Origin: JBAVOR01 sp049692255
GTDB taxonomy: Bacteria > Babelota > Babeliae > Babelales > JACPOV01
Assembly: GCA_049692255.1 (NCBI GenBank)
Contig: JBAVOR010000025.1
Location: 1-64,000 of the forward strand
Reading direction: 5' to 3'
DNA length: 64,000 nucleotides
A program made the translations under genes and the position numbers. The notes below the pieces were generated by a model that made no database searches, was not told the DNA's origin, and saw nothing but the letters and a program-made list of their open reading frames with translations. Positions 8,387-16,970 of this stretch are shown here, piece by piece. Every line of letters begins with the position of its first letter. The stretch's first letter is position 1.

Positions 8387-9687
8387 CGAGCCGCCCTAGC
8401 CTTTAAACGTCCTGTTGTTAAAAAACCTTCATACCTATTTTCAATCAGATATGATTCGATCTGTGCAAATGTTTCAAGCGCCACGCCGACTACGATCAGA
8501 AGTGACGTACCACTGAGCGGAAGCTTGAAATATGCATAGAGCAAGTTTGGTACCAAGACCAACGCTGCTAGGTACAGGGCTCCAATGAGGCCAATTCTAT
8601 GCAGTATGTAATTAAAAAATTCAGCTGTCTTTCGCCCTGGGCGCAACCCGGGAACGAATCCACCGCTCTTTTTAATATTGTCTGCCAGTTCTTCTGGGTT
8701 AAATATTAAGGCTGTGTAAAAATATGAGAAGAATAAAATTAACCAAAATTCAAGCACGTTAAACACAACGCCACCCGGTGCTAACACTTGCGCAATCCAC
8801 GCAAAGAACGGAATATGCGATAATGCTAGCGATATGGTAGTAGGAAACTGCAATATCGAAGAAGCAAAAATCACCGGCATAATACCCGTTACATTGATTT
8901 TGAAAGGAATATAACTGGTTTGTCCACCATATACCCGATTACCAACAACGCGACGTGCATATTGCACAGGAACCTTGCGTTCTCCTTTTTCTAAAAACAC
9001 GATTGATGCGGTAATAATAAGAAAAATGAGCGCCATAATAATAGCGTGCCATAATTGAATAGTACCGACGTCTATCAGTGCCTTCGTTTTAATAATCATT
9101 TCCGGAAAACGGGAAACAATACCGGCAAAGACAATTAAAGAACTGCCATTGCCAATACCATACAAGGAGATCTGGTCACCCAGCCACATCACAAAAAGAG
9201 AACCTACCGTTAACGACAATACAAAGAGGAACCTAAAGCTCCATCCTGGCGTCATCACTAACCCAGCACTTTCTAAAAATGCGACATAACTCGAGCTGTA
9301 CATAACACTCAAAAAGAGCGCTAAGTACCGTGTATACTGATTAATTACCTTGCGTCCATACTCGCCCTCTTTCATGAGCAGCTCAAGCTGCGGCACTGAC
9401 ATGGTTAATATCTGCATCATAATCGATGCAGTAATGTAAGGCATAATTCCCAATGCGAACAGCGTGCATTTGCTTAAAGCACCACCGGAAAACACATCGA
9501 GATATCCCAACAAACCACCAGCAGCAGTAGAGCGTTTCATATATTCGCCAACCATTGACACGTTAATGCCAATAACAGGAATATAGGTACCCAAACGATC
9601 GATAGCCAATACACCGAGTGTAAAAAGTATGCGCTTTCTCAGCTCAGTGATGAGAAATATGTTTGCGAAGTTTCTAAATAAAATCAT
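8383..9687 (-). CDS. secY: Preprotein translocase subunit SecY
   Basis: This is the channel subunit of the SecYEG translocon in the inner membrane. 434 residues with about ten hydrophobic segments. Signatures: a plug-region motif GGLLGYLDVFSGGALSKCTLFALGI (quoted across a Gly-rich loop, positions about 57-81), the cytosolic loop ERKVPVQYARR, and NPEELADNIKKSGGFVPG before the last helices. It sits between rplO and adk, the standard spc-operon position. Confidence 0.96.
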   Translation of the reverse strand: MILFRNFANIFLITELRKRILFTLGVLAIDRLGTYIPVIGINVSMVGEYMKRSTAAGGLLGYLDVFSGGALSKCTLFALGIMPYITASIMMQILTMSVPQLELLMKEGEYGRKVINQYTRYLALFLSVMYSSSYVAFLESAGLVMTPGWSFRFLFVLSLTVGSLFVMWLGDQISLYGIGNGSSLIVFAGIVSRFPEMIIKTKALIDVGTIQLWHAIIMALIFLIITASIVFLEKGERKVPVQYARRVVGNRVYGGQTSYIPFKINVTGIMPVIFASSILQFPTTISLALSHIPFFAWIAQVLAPGGVVFNVLEFWLILFFSYFYTALIFNPEELADNIKKSGGFVPGLRPGRKTAEFFNYILHRIGLIGALYLAALVLVPNLLYAYFKLPLSGTSLLIVVGVALETFAQIESYLIENRYEGFLTTGRLKARAAR

Positions 9688-9708
9688 TACTTTGAACCTC
9701 CTGGTAAA

Positions 9709-10161
9709 TTAACTATGTACTACTTTGCCACCAGCTTTTTCTATAGCCTGGCGAGCAGATTCGCTTACCAACGCGCCTGTAATGGTGAGCTTTTTAGTTA
9801 AAGCACCCATTCCCAACACTTTAAATTGTTGTGCCGCCGGTGCACCCTTGCGCACACGGATAACCCCAGAAGCTTTTAATGATTGCAATGAAACTTCATC
9901 ACCATCATTAAAACAACGCTCTAAGTCGCGTAAATTAACGATTGCATATGAAGTTGCAAAGCGTTCATTATTAAAACCTCTTTTAGGCACATGACGAGCT
10001 AGAGGAGTTTGTCCACCTTCAAATCCCAAGCCAACCCCCGAGTGGCCAGTACGAGCCGTTTGACCCTTACCACCACGGCCAGAAGTACCACCGCGACTAC
10101 CGCCGCGTCCAATACGTTTACGTTTTTTAACTAATTTTGCTAATTGATTAAGCTGAAACAT
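9709..10161 (-). CDS. rplO: 50S ribosomal protein L15
   Basis: A late-assembly protein of the large subunit. It has the Gly/Arg-rich N-terminal extension (KKRKRIGRGGSRGGTSGRGG) and the GGQTPLARHVPKRGFNN block. 150 residues, normal. It overlaps the 3' end of rpsE by 14 bases. The usual rpmD gene that separates rpsE from rplO is absent. Confidence 0.96.
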   Translation of the reverse strand: MFQLNQLAKLVKKRKRIGRGGSRGGTSGRGGKGQTARTGHSGVGLGFEGGQTPLARHVPKRGFNNERFATSYAIVNLRDLERCFNDGDEVSLQSLKASGVIRVRKGAPAAQQFKVLGMGALTKKLTITGALVSESARQAIEKAGGKVVHS

Positions 10162-10663
10162 GGCTTCCCTTTAAAATCTGATCAATTGATCTTCCACGGA
10201 GCGCACTTATTTGTTGCAAGGTACGAAGCTGCGCTAATGCATTAAGCGTTGCTTTGACGACATTTTGTTTATTAGTAGAACCGAACGACTTAGCGAGAAC
10301 GTCCGCGATACCCGCTGCTTTCATTACTGCGCGCATAGGTCCACCAGCAATTACACCAGTTCCTTTGTATGCAGAACAGATAACTACCTTACATGCCCCA
10401 TGCTTACCGGTAACATTATAAGGAACAGTAGCACCACGCAATGCGAGAGTAATCATATTTTTGCGTGCTGCAGTTGTTGCTTTTGCTATAGCAGAGGAAA
10501 CTTCACGGCTTTTACCTAACGCAATACCAACATTTCCTTGTTGGTCGCCAGAGATAACAAACGCTGAAAATGAAAAACGTTTACCGCCTTTAGTTACCTT
10601 AGTCACTCGTCGTACGCTTACTACAACGTCTATAAAATTTTTCTCTTTACGCTCTTCAACCAT
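10148..10663 (-). CDS. rpsE: 30S ribosomal protein S5
   Basis: A small-subunit protein involved in decoding accuracy. The N-terminal dsRNA-binding-like domain has VRRVTKVTKGGKRFSFSAF and GKSREVSSAIAKA. The C-terminal domain has GVIAGGPMRAVMKAAGIADV and KSFGSTNKQNVVKATLNAL. 171 residues. An AGGAT site precedes its start. Spc operon. Confidence 0.96.
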   Translation of the reverse strand: MVEERKEKNFIDVVVSVRRVTKVTKGGKRFSFSAFVISGDQQGNVGIALGKSREVSSAIAKATTAARKNMITLALRGATVPYNVTGKHGACKVVICSAYKGTGVIAGGPMRAVMKAAGIADVLAKSFGSTNKQNVVKATLNALAQLRTLQQISALRGRSIDQILKGSHVSA

Positions 10664-10690
10664 ACATTATCCTAAAAACTTACAGTACCT

Positions 10691-11044
10691 TTAAAATTTG
10701 AGCCCACCTGAACGAAGACCTTCAGCAAATGCCTTGACACGGCCATGGTACAAAAAGGAACCACGATCGAAAACAATTTTTTCAACGCCTTTTTGCAACG
10801 AACGCTTTGCCAACTCAACCCCTATTGCTTGCGCAACAGCAGTCTTGTCACCCGCAACGTCTTTTATTTCAAGCGTTGAACAACTTGCTAAAGTAATACC
10901 TTTTTGATCATCGATCAACTGCCCATAAATATGCGCTGCCGATTTAAACACAGACACACGAGGGCACTGGATATCTTTAAATGCTTTACGCACTCTCATC
11001 TTTCTTCGCCACGTACGCTGAGCATTTTTCTTAATTAATGACAC
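10691..11044 (-). CDS. rplR: 50S ribosomal protein L18
   Basis: A 5S rRNA-binding protein of the central protuberance. Blocks: RRKMRVRKAF, PRVSVFKSAAHIYGQLIDD, and the C-terminal FDRGSFLYHGRVKAFAEGLR. 117 residues, normal. Spc operon, between rplF and rpsE. Confidence 0.96.
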   Translation of the reverse strand: MSLIKKNAQRTWRRKMRVRKAFKDIQCPRVSVFKSAAHIYGQLIDDQKGITLASCSTLEIKDVAGDKTAVAQAIGVELAKRSLQKGVEKIVFDRGSFLYHGRVKAFAEGLRSGGLKF

Positions 11045-11095
11045 GAGGTCTTCTCCACATCCAATAATCGTTAACTTTATTAATCTGTTATGACG

Positions 11096-11641
11096 CTATG
11101 CTGATTTTGTCTTACCTGCTTTTCTGAAGATAACTTCTTGTGCAAGCTTAATACCAGTGCCTTTGTACGGCTCTGTAGGACGCAGTTTTTTAATTTGACT
11201 GCATACCAATCCCACCTGTTCTTTGTCGGCACCTTTTACTTTGAGAAGCTGGCCCGTTTTATCGATATCAACTGATACGCCTTTAGGCAAATCAAAATCT
11301 ATCTTATGGCTGTATCCAAGAGAAAAGACTATTTTTGTCCCACTCAATACGCCTTTAAAACCGAGGCCTGTAATAATAAGATCTTGCTCAAATCCTTTAT
11401 CCATTCCAATGATTTCATTGGCAATAAGAGCACGGTGCAGACCCCACGCTGCGTTTAAGTCACCAGAAGCATCCGTACACATAATTTTAATGTGCGTGCC
11501 TTCATTAATGAGCTCTGCGCTAAGGCCTTGTGGCAATACGTGTACCAGCTCACCAGACTTGCCTTTAATATGAATTTCTTGGCCTTTAATTTCGACCCGT
11601 GTGTTACCGATTAATATCGGCTTTCTTCCAATCTTCGACAT
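11096..11641 (-). CDS. rplF: 50S ribosomal protein L6
   Basis: Lies near the GTPase-associated centre of the large subunit. It starts MSKIGRKPI and ends with the family signature RPTEPYKGTGIKLAQEVIFRKAG (positions about 155-177), with two tandem L6 folds between. 181 residues. AAGGAT precedes the start. Spc operon. Confidence 0.96.
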   Translation of the reverse strand: MSKIGRKPILIGNTRVEIKGQEIHIKGKSGELVHVLPQGLSAELINEGTHIKIMCTDASGDLNAAWGLHRALIANEIIGMDKGFEQDLIITGLGFKGVLSGTKIVFSLGYSHKIDFDLPKGVSVDIDKTGQLLKVKGADKEQVGLVCSQIKKLRPTEPYKGTGIKLAQEVIFRKAGKTKSA

Positions 11642-11650
11642 ATTTTATCC

Positions 11651-12043
11651 TTACCAAACGGAACACACTATTTCACCACCGATTGCCATGTCTTTTGCCT
11701 GCTTATCAGTCATAAGGCCACGGTTGGTAGTTAATATCGAAATTCCTATGTTGCCCTTCACTGGTTGTATATTGGTCGCTTTGGTATAACAGCGACGCCC
11801 CGGCGTACTAATGCGGTCAATAGCATGAATAGCCGATTCATTTTGCACATAGCGCAAAAATACTTTAAGTGATTTGATTGCCCCTTCTCCCTCAACCACG
11901 ACATCCTGCACAAAACCTTCATTTTTTAAGATTTTTGCAATCGATTCGTTCATTTTTGAGTATGGAGCAACAGCAAAACGCTTACCAAGCTTTGCCGCGT
12001 TTCTTATGGTGGTTAAAAAATTTCCTATTGTGTCAACCGACAT
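11651..12043 (-). CDS. rpsH: 30S ribosomal protein S8
   Basis: Central-domain 16S rRNA binder and, in many bacteria, the spc-operon autoregulator. It starts MSVDTIGNFLTTIRNA. The C-terminal block is GISILTTNRGLMTDKQAKD with a GGEIVCSVW end. 130 residues, normal length. Confidence 0.96.
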   Translation of the reverse strand: MSVDTIGNFLTTIRNAAKLGKRFAVAPYSKMNESIAKILKNEGFVQDVVVEGEGAIKSLKVFLRYVQNESAIHAIDRISTPGRRCYTKATNIQPVKGNIGISILTTNRGLMTDKQAKDMAIGGEIVCSVW

Positions 12044-12066
12044 CGTATGATCCTTTTGCTAAACGC

Positions 12067-12252
12067 CTACCAGCTTGACTTTTTAACGCCAGGCAGCACC
12101 CCATCAAGGGCATTTTTTCTAAAACAAAGCCTACACATTTTAAATATACGCATATACCCGCGCGGGCGCCCGCACAACTGACAGCGATTGCGTTTACGGG
12201 TCATAAATTTTGGCGTTTTTTTCGCCTTTTCAATTAACGCTTGTGTAGCCAT
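12067..12252 (-). CDS. rpsN: 30S ribosomal protein S14, zinc type
   Basis: 61 residues with CQLCGRPRGYMRIFKMCRLC, the four-cysteine zinc-binding short form of S14. It ends with GVLPGVKKSSW, the usual C-terminus. Located between rplE and rpsH with a 3-base gap to rplE. Confidence 0.96.
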   Translation of the reverse strand: MATQALIEKAKKTPKFMTRKRNRCQLCGRPRGYMRIFKMCRLCFRKNALDGVLPGVKKSSW

Positions 12253-12255
12253 TTC

Positions 12256-12819
12256 TTACCTCTTAGTGTGTTTTTTTATAGAAAACGGCATACCAAACTT
12301 TTTTAACAATTCAAGCGCATCTTGATCGTTACGTGCCGTCGTATGAATTGTGATATTTAAACCGCTATTCATTTCTTCCGCTGCAGAATCTGCTTCAGGA
12401 AAAATTGACCATTCTTTAACGCCTATATTATAATTGCCGCGTCCATCGAGTTGATCTTTCAACCCTTGGAAATCTTTTACCTTAGGCAGCGCTAAGTTAA
12501 TAAAGCGGTCAAGAAATTCGTACATATTTTTACCACGTAGGGTTACTTTTACACCCAGTGGCATTCCTTCACGAATCTTGAAACTTGCGATCGACTTACG
12601 CGCGATTGTTCTGACCGGTAACTGGCCAGTGATACGCGCAATAACATCAGAAATTTTTTTAATAATTCTACTATCAGCAACCGCTTCTTTAGAGCCAACG
12701 TTAATGACTACTTTTGAAATCGAGGGAACTTCCATAACGTTCTTATAGTTGCCCTCTTTGAGCAATTGCGGACGAATTTCTTTTCTATATATTTCGTCTA
12801 AACGAACTTGAGTACTCAT
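12256..12819 (-). CDS. rplE: 50S ribosomal protein L5
   Basis: A 5S rRNA and P-site tRNA contact protein. Blocks: NVMEVPSISKVVINVGSKEA, GQLPVRTIARKSIASFKIRE, and the C-terminal GLNITIHTTARNDQDALELL. 187 residues. Spc operon. Confidence 0.96.
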   Translation of the reverse strand: MSTQVRLDEIYRKEIRPQLLKEGNYKNVMEVPSISKVVINVGSKEAVADSRIIKKISDVIARITGQLPVRTIARKSIASFKIREGMPLGVKVTLRGKNMYEFLDRFINLALPKVKDFQGLKDQLDGRGNYNIGVKEWSIFPEADSAAEEMNSGLNITIHTTARNDQDALELLKKFGMPFSIKKHTKR

Positions 12820-12837
12820 GCACCAATCCTTACCCCG

Positions 12838-13149
12838 TTAGAAACTTTCTTGACAACGATTACAAATACGAAACTTCTTGTGGGTTTCATCAACTTTTAC
12901 CCCAACGCGAGCAGGCTTTTTGCATGCAGTACACACAGGCATTACATTAGAGCTGTCTACGTATGATTCGATTTTTCGAATCGCCGAAGTTTCACCACTT
13001 TTACGCGCTTTCGCGTGCTTTGTTACGAGTGAAATTCCTTTGACTCTTAATTTACCCTCTTTGAGTAAAATTTCAACGACTTGTCCCGTCTTGCCCTTAT
13101 CTCTTCCTGTTAAAACATAAACAGTATCGTTTTTTCTAATTCGATTCAT
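12838..13149 (-). CDS. rplX: 50S ribosomal protein L24
   Basis: An assembly-initiating large-subunit protein with an N-terminal KOW motif (DTVYVLTGRDKGKTGQVV). The C-terminus carries CTACKKPARVGVK and CNRCQ, a zinc-ribbon-like cysteine pair set seen in many L24 proteins. I start it at 13149 (MNRIRKND) after AGGGAACGT; the frame is open to 13233, but that would overlap rplN and adds unconserved residues. 103 residues. Confidence 0.95.
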   Translation of the reverse strand: MNRIRKNDTVYVLTGRDKGKTGQVVEILLKEGKLRVKGISLVTKHAKARKSGETSAIRKIESYVDSSNVMPVCTACKKPARVGVKVDETHKKFRICNRCQESF

Positions 13150-13156
13150 ACGTTCC

Positions 13157-13519
13157 CTATAATACTTCCGGCGCAAGCGAAATAATTTTTGAATATTTTT
13201 TGCGCAATTCTCGAGCAACTGGCCCGAACACACGCGTTGCCATCATATCTTCGTCTTTAACAATCACTGCTGCGTTATCGCCAAAACGGATATAACTGCC
13301 ATCTTCACGACGATACTCTTTGACCGTACGCACAATAACCGCATCAACAACGTCACCTTTTTTAACCATGCCGCCAGGAATCGCTTTTTTAACCGCACAC
13401 TTTATGCGATCACCTAGGTACGCATAGCGCTTTCTCGTGCTACCCACAATGTGAATACATTGAAGCTCTTTTGCACCAGAATTATCTGCAACTTCTAAAT
13501 AGGTCTCTTTTTGTATCAT
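13157..13519 (-). CDS. rplN: 50S ribosomal protein L14
   Basis: Binds at the subunit interface. Signatures: MIQKETYLEVADNSGAKELQ at the start and GDVVDAVIVRT in the middle. I choose the ATG at 13519 because L14 proteins begin MIQ and an AGGAT lies just upstream; the frame reaches back to 13540 inside rpsQ. 120 residues, normal length. Confidence 0.96.
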   Translation of the reverse strand: MIQKETYLEVADNSGAKELQCIHIVGSTRKRYAYLGDRIKCAVKKAIPGGMVKKGDVVDAVIVRTVKEYRREDGSYIRFGDNAAVIVKDEDMMATRVFGPVARELRKKYSKIISLAPEVL

Positions 13520-13529
13520 AGCACTTATC

Positions 13530-13793
13530 CTACTGTTCAACTACGCGAGCAAGATACATATACTTTGTTTTAGAAATCGGTTTTCCTTCATAGAATTCAA
13601 CCATATTCCCCACCGACGCTTGTCCGTGCTCATCATGCACTTTATACTTTTTCACTTTTTTCATGATTTTGTCGGTATGCAAATTACGATATGTTCGTTT
13701 ATGCGCAACAACAATAGTCTTATCCATTTTATCAGATACTACTATTCCTTGATACACCTTTTGAACAGCTTTGTTAATTTCTTGCATGCTCAT
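13530..13793 (-). CDS. rpsQ: 30S ribosomal protein S17
   Basis: An OB-fold 16S rRNA-binding protein. Blocks: YQGIVVSDKMDKTIVVAH and VKKYKVHDEHG, ending with GKPISKTKYMYLARVVEQ. 87 residues. S10 operon order rpmC-rpsQ-rplN is kept. Confidence 0.96.
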   Translation of the reverse strand: MSMQEINKAVQKVYQGIVVSDKMDKTIVVAHKRTYRNLHTDKIMKKVKKYKVHDEHGQASVGNMVEFYEGKPISKTKYMYLARVVEQ

Positions 13794-13798
13794 ATCCT

Positions 13799-14002
13799 TT
13801 ACTGCATACTCTTGCTACGCATAACGGTATGCGCACGAGCAATATTTTTTATTAGCTTACGAAAAGATGAATTATCGGCAATAGGCTCAGTAGACGATTT
13901 CAACTTAAGATAGAATAATTCTTTCTTAAGTGCACCAATTCTTTCTACTAATTGCTCAGATGACAGTTGCAACAATTCTTCCATATATTTCTTATTCTTC
14001 AT
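13799..14002 (-). CDS. rpmC: 50S ribosomal protein L29
   Basis: A two-helix protein at the exit tunnel. It has EELLQLSSEQLVERIGALKK and the KNIARAHTVMRSK end. The start at 14002 follows a GGAGGCGACAC site; the frame is open to 14017. It overlaps the rplP stop by 11 bases. 67 residues. Confidence 0.95.
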   Translation of the reverse strand: MKNKKYMEELLQLSSEQLVERIGALKKELFYLKLKSSTEPIADNSSFRKLIKNIARAHTVMRSKSMQ

Positions 14003-14417
14003 GTGTCGCCTCCGCACGGGTCACAAATTTGGTTCTTATAGGCAACTTGTATGCTGCTTGTTTCAATGCTTCTTTTGCTTCCAATTCAGTAAGCCCGCCA
14101 ACTTCACAAATAACGCGGCCACGCTTACACACGGCAACCCATAACTCAGGAGCGCCCTTACCTTTACCCATACGAGTTTCGGCAGGTTTTTTTGTTACTG
14201 GTTTATCAGGGAACGCGCGAACAAAAACCGTGCCCCCTTTTTTTAATCTTCGAGTAATTGAAACACGCATTGCTTCAATTTGTTGTGCAGTCAACCATGC
14301 TGGCTCAAGGACTTGCAAGCCATATTCACCAAAGTCAACGGTACGGGCGCCTTTAGAAAGCCCCCTTCTCGACCCTCTCTGCACTTTACGATATTTTGTC
14401 TTTTTTGGCATCAACAT
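13992..14417 (-). CDS. rplP: 50S ribosomal protein L16
   Basis: Part of the A-site side of the large subunit. It starts MLMPKKTKYRKVQRG, has EARMRIS-type helices (QIEAMRVSITRRLKKGGTVF) and ETRMGKGKGAPELWVAVCKR. 141 residues, normal. S10 operon, after rpsC. Confidence 0.96.
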   Translation of the reverse strand: MLMPKKTKYRKVQRGSRRGLSKGARTVDFGEYGLQVLEPAWLTAQQIEAMRVSITRRLKKGGTVFVRAFPDKPVTKKPAETRMGKGKGAPELWVAVCKRGRVICEVGGLTELEAKEALKQAAYKLPIRTKFVTRAEATHEE

Positions 14418-14428
14418 GTTTTCTCTTT

Positions 14429-15073
14429 CTATCTGTTCCGTTCAATCACTTGGTATTCACCACGACAGACCCACACTTTAACGCCAAGAATACCATAAGT
14501 TGTTTTTGCTTCTGCAAACCCATAGTCAATATCGGCTCGCAAAGTATGTAGTGGCAGTACGCCAATACGCATGCCTTCTTCACGGGCAATTTCAGCGCCG
14601 CCCAAACGACCGGCACAACGAATTTTGATTCCTTTAGCGCCACCACGCATTGCAGCATTAGCTGCTTTTTTCATGGCCATTTTATAGTTGCCACGACGAG
14701 ACAGCTGTTGCGCAATGTTTTTTGCTATTAATGTTGCGTTCAGTTCAGGGCTACTAACCTCTTGTACCGATACTTCAACATTTTTAATATTGAGCAGATG
14801 GCTCAAGTCACGACGCAACACTTCAATGTCTTGACCTTTTTTACCGATAATAACACCGGGGCGACCAGAATGGATGATCACTTTAACGTTATCGCCAGCG
14901 CGTTCTATTTCTACGCGACTTACTTCAGCATCTTCCAGCGAACGGGACAAATATTTCCGAATCGCGATATCTTGCAGCACTTGATCGCCATATGATTTAC
15001 GGGCAAACCAACGCGCATCCCAGTCAATAAAAACACCGAGCCTAAATCCTTTTGGATGTACCTTTTGTCCCAC
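14429..15073 (-). CDS. rpsC: 30S ribosomal protein S3
   Basis: Lines the mRNA entry tunnel. It starts MGQKVHPKGFRLG, has the type-2 KH domain motif GRPGVIIGKKGQDIEVL, and the C-terminal GGAKGIKIRCAGRLGGAEIA block. 214 residues, normal. Two bases from the rplV stop. Confidence 0.96.
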   Translation of the reverse strand: MGQKVHPKGFRLGVFIDWDARWFARKSYGDQVLQDIAIRKYLSRSLEDAEVSRVEIERAGDNVKVIIHSGRPGVIIGKKGQDIEVLRRDLSHLLNIKNVEVSVQEVSSPELNATLIAKNIAQQLSRRGNYKMAMKKAANAAMRGGAKGIKIRCAGRLGGAEIAREEGMRIGVLPLHTLRADIDYGFAEAKTTYGILGVKVWVCRGEYQVIERNR

Positions 15074-15075
15074 GC

Positions 15076-15420
15076 TTAAACCTCTTTTTGTTTTGAAACC
15101 AAAACAACACTGATATGACTAAACCGTTTTCGTAAAACCGTTGCACGGCCCATAGCACCAGGCTTAAAATATTTAAAAATAGGGCCTTGATCTACGCGCA
15201 AATCTTTCACACAAAGGTCTTGCGGCGCTATTCCTTTTAATGAATGCGCGTTAGCGATTGCAGATTTAATTGCTTTTTTCAATGGCGTCACGCGTTGATT
15301 TTCATGCGCGCTTAGCCAAGCAAGGGCATAGTGCGCATCTTTGCCCCGTATCACGTCAGCATACGGGCGCAACTTATATGGAGAGTAGCGAACAAACTTC
15401 GCCTTCGATACAAACTGCAT
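15076..15420 (-). CDS. rplV: 50S ribosomal protein L22
   Basis: Lines the exit tunnel with an extended hairpin. Blocks: KFVRYSPYKLRPYADVIRGK and the C-terminal GPIFKYFKPGAMGRATVLRK. 114 residues. The leader before this gene (15421-15502) is unusually long for this cluster and holds a perfect hairpin (separate entry). Confidence 0.95.
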   Translation of the reverse strand: MQFVSKAKFVRYSPYKLRPYADVIRGKDAHYALAWLSAHENQRVTPLKKAIKSAIANAHSLKGIAPQDLCVKDLRVDQGPIFKYFKPGAMGRATVLRKRFSHISVVLVSKQKEV

Positions 15421-15463
15421 TTTTTTCCTTGTTAATTTAAATAATCGCAGAGGCTATGCCTTT

Positions 15464-15492
15464 TTAAAAGAATTTTCATACTATTCTTTTAA
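15464..15492 (-). other. Hairpin in the rpsS-rplV intergenic space
   Basis: TTAAAAGAAT at 15464-15473 pairs perfectly with ATTCTTTTAA at 15483-15492 across a 9-base loop. It lies in an 82-bp gap; most gaps in this cluster are below 30 bp. It could be an RNA processing or stability site or a partial attenuator. No T-run follows on the minus strand. Confidence 0.5.
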
Positions 15493-15502
15493 TGTAGCTT
15501 AT

Positions 15503-15790
15503 TTATTTTTCTGGGGCAACCCCTGTTTTTCGTTGTCCACTATGCATTTTGAACGTACGCGTTGGCGCAAACTCACCCAAATAATGTCCAACCATGTTTT
15601 CCGTAATCAATACAGGGACAAACTTTTTCCCATTGTGTATTGCTATTGTAAGCCCTACCAACTCTGGTAATACCATGCTACGACGCGACCAAGTCTTGAT
15701 CGCCTCACGCTTATTACTGGTTTTAGCCTTAACAACTTTTTTCATCAATGAGCCATCTATAAATGGCCCTTTTTTTAACGATCTAGTCAT
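15503..15790 (-). CDS. rpsS: 30S ribosomal protein S19
   Basis: Head protein of the small subunit. It starts MTRSLKKGPFIDGSLMKKV and has IKTWSRRSMVLPELVGLTIA and MVGHYLGEFAPTRTF. 95 residues. S10 operon. Confidence 0.96.
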   Translation of the reverse strand: MTRSLKKGPFIDGSLMKKVVKAKTSNKREAIKTWSRRSMVLPELVGLTIAIHNGKKFVPVLITENMVGHYLGEFAPTRTFKMHSGQRKTGVAPEK

Positions 15791-15801
15791 ATCATCGCAA
15801 C

Positions 15802-16620
15802 CTATTTTTTACGTCGACGGATAATCAACGGATTTTTTCTCGTTCTTGTACGGGTACCCTTACTTCCCTTACCCCACGGGCTAACGGGATGTGAACCAGA
15901 CTTAGATCGCCCTTCACCACCACCATGGGGATGATCTACTGGGTTCATAGCCATACCACGCACCGATGGGCGAATCCCTCTATGGCGCGTACGACCAGCT
16001 TTACCAATTACCATATTTTTATGTTCAGCGTTACCCAGCACCCCAACGGTAGCCCAGCACATTTCATGTACCATACGCACTTCGCCAGATGGCATGCGCA
16101 AGGTAACATAATGACCTTCTTTAGCTACGATTTGTACTGATGTCCCTGCTGAACGCGCAAACTTACCGCCCGTTCCTGGTTTAATTTCTACGTTGTGAAC
16201 TACAAACCCGACCGGAATACTGCGCAATGGTAAGCAGTTACCTACCTTTGGTTCTGCAGTAGCGCTTGCTACAACGATATCGCCAACACGCATAGATTCA
16301 GGAAGCAACATATAATTTTTAGCGCCGTTAGCGTAATGAACGAGCGCAATACGTACGTTACGATTTGGATCGTACTCAACGGTTGCTACTTTCCCTTCAA
16401 TATCACGTTCAGCACGCTTAAAATCGATAATACGATATGTTTGACGTGCACCACCGCCACGATGACGTGTAGTAATTCTTCCGTGTGCGTTACGACCACC
16501 TCTTTTACGCAATCCGACTATCAATGATTTTTCTGGGCGCGTCGTAGTAATATCTTCCGAAGTGGAAAAGCTTTGAAAGCGCAGAGAAGAATTTCTTGGT
16601 TTTCTTGATCTAATTGGCAT
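15802..16620 (-). CDS. rplB: 50S ribosomal protein L2
   Basis: Needed for subunit association and peptidyl-transferase function. Blocks: GGRNAHGRITTRHRGGG, VEYDPNRNVRIALVHYANG, and GVAMNPVDHPHGGGEG-like RGMAMNPVDHPHGGGEGRS near the C-terminus with the essential His. 272 residues, normal. Confidence 0.97.
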   Translation of the reverse strand: MPIRSRKPRNSSLRFQSFSTSEDITTTRPEKSLIVGLRKRGGRNAHGRITTRHRGGGARQTYRIIDFKRAERDIEGKVATVEYDPNRNVRIALVHYANGAKNYMLLPESMRVGDIVVASATAEPKVGNCLPLRSIPVGFVVHNVEIKPGTGGKFARSAGTSVQIVAKEGHYVTLRMPSGEVRMVHEMCWATVGVLGNAEHKNMVIGKAGRTRHRGIRPSVRGMAMNPVDHPHGGGEGRSKSGSHPVSPWGKGSKGTRTRTRKNPLIIRRRKK

Positions 16621-16634
16621 AGTTTAACCCTTCG

Positions 16635-16970
16635 TTATTGTGCACCACCAGCCACTTGTTCAGTAGCCGGCACAGAAGACAAGTGCTGACTTGCTTCTTG
16701 TAGATATTCTTCTTTTACCGTAATGATGGCACGCTTGGTTAATTTGCCAACTGTTTGCTTGCGCTTAAAGTTTTTCACTTTTCCTTTGCGCACACTAACG
16801 CGCACATCAGAAACTTTAACATTGAAAAGCTTTTCAACCGCTTGTTTAATCATCGGCTTATTTGCTTGCGGATGCACGTACAGTACCAACTGCCCATGAT
16901 TTCTCAAAAGGTAGTTTGCTTTTTCCGTACCAACCGTTCCTTGTATGATATCAAAGGCTGTTAATTCCAT
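16635..16970 (-). CDS. rplW: 50S ribosomal protein L23
   Basis: Docking site at the exit tunnel for SRP and trigger factor. It has VHPQANKPMIKQAVEKLFNV and the VRVSVRKGKVKNFKRK loop. 111 residues with a short Ala/Gly tail. It overlaps rplD by 10 bases. Confidence 0.95.
   Translation of the reverse strand: MELTAFDIIQGTVGTEKANYLLRNHGQLVLYVHPQANKPMIKQAVEKLFNVKVSDVRVSVRKGKVKNFKRKQTVGKLTKRAIITVKEEYLQEASQHLSSVPATEQVAGGAQ

Noticed and set aside
13930..14481. A 183-residue plus-strand open frame opposite rplP/rpsC
   Set aside because: It is antisense to two highly conserved ribosomal genes, has no ribosome binding site, and its residues match no family. Frames like this are common opposite such genes.
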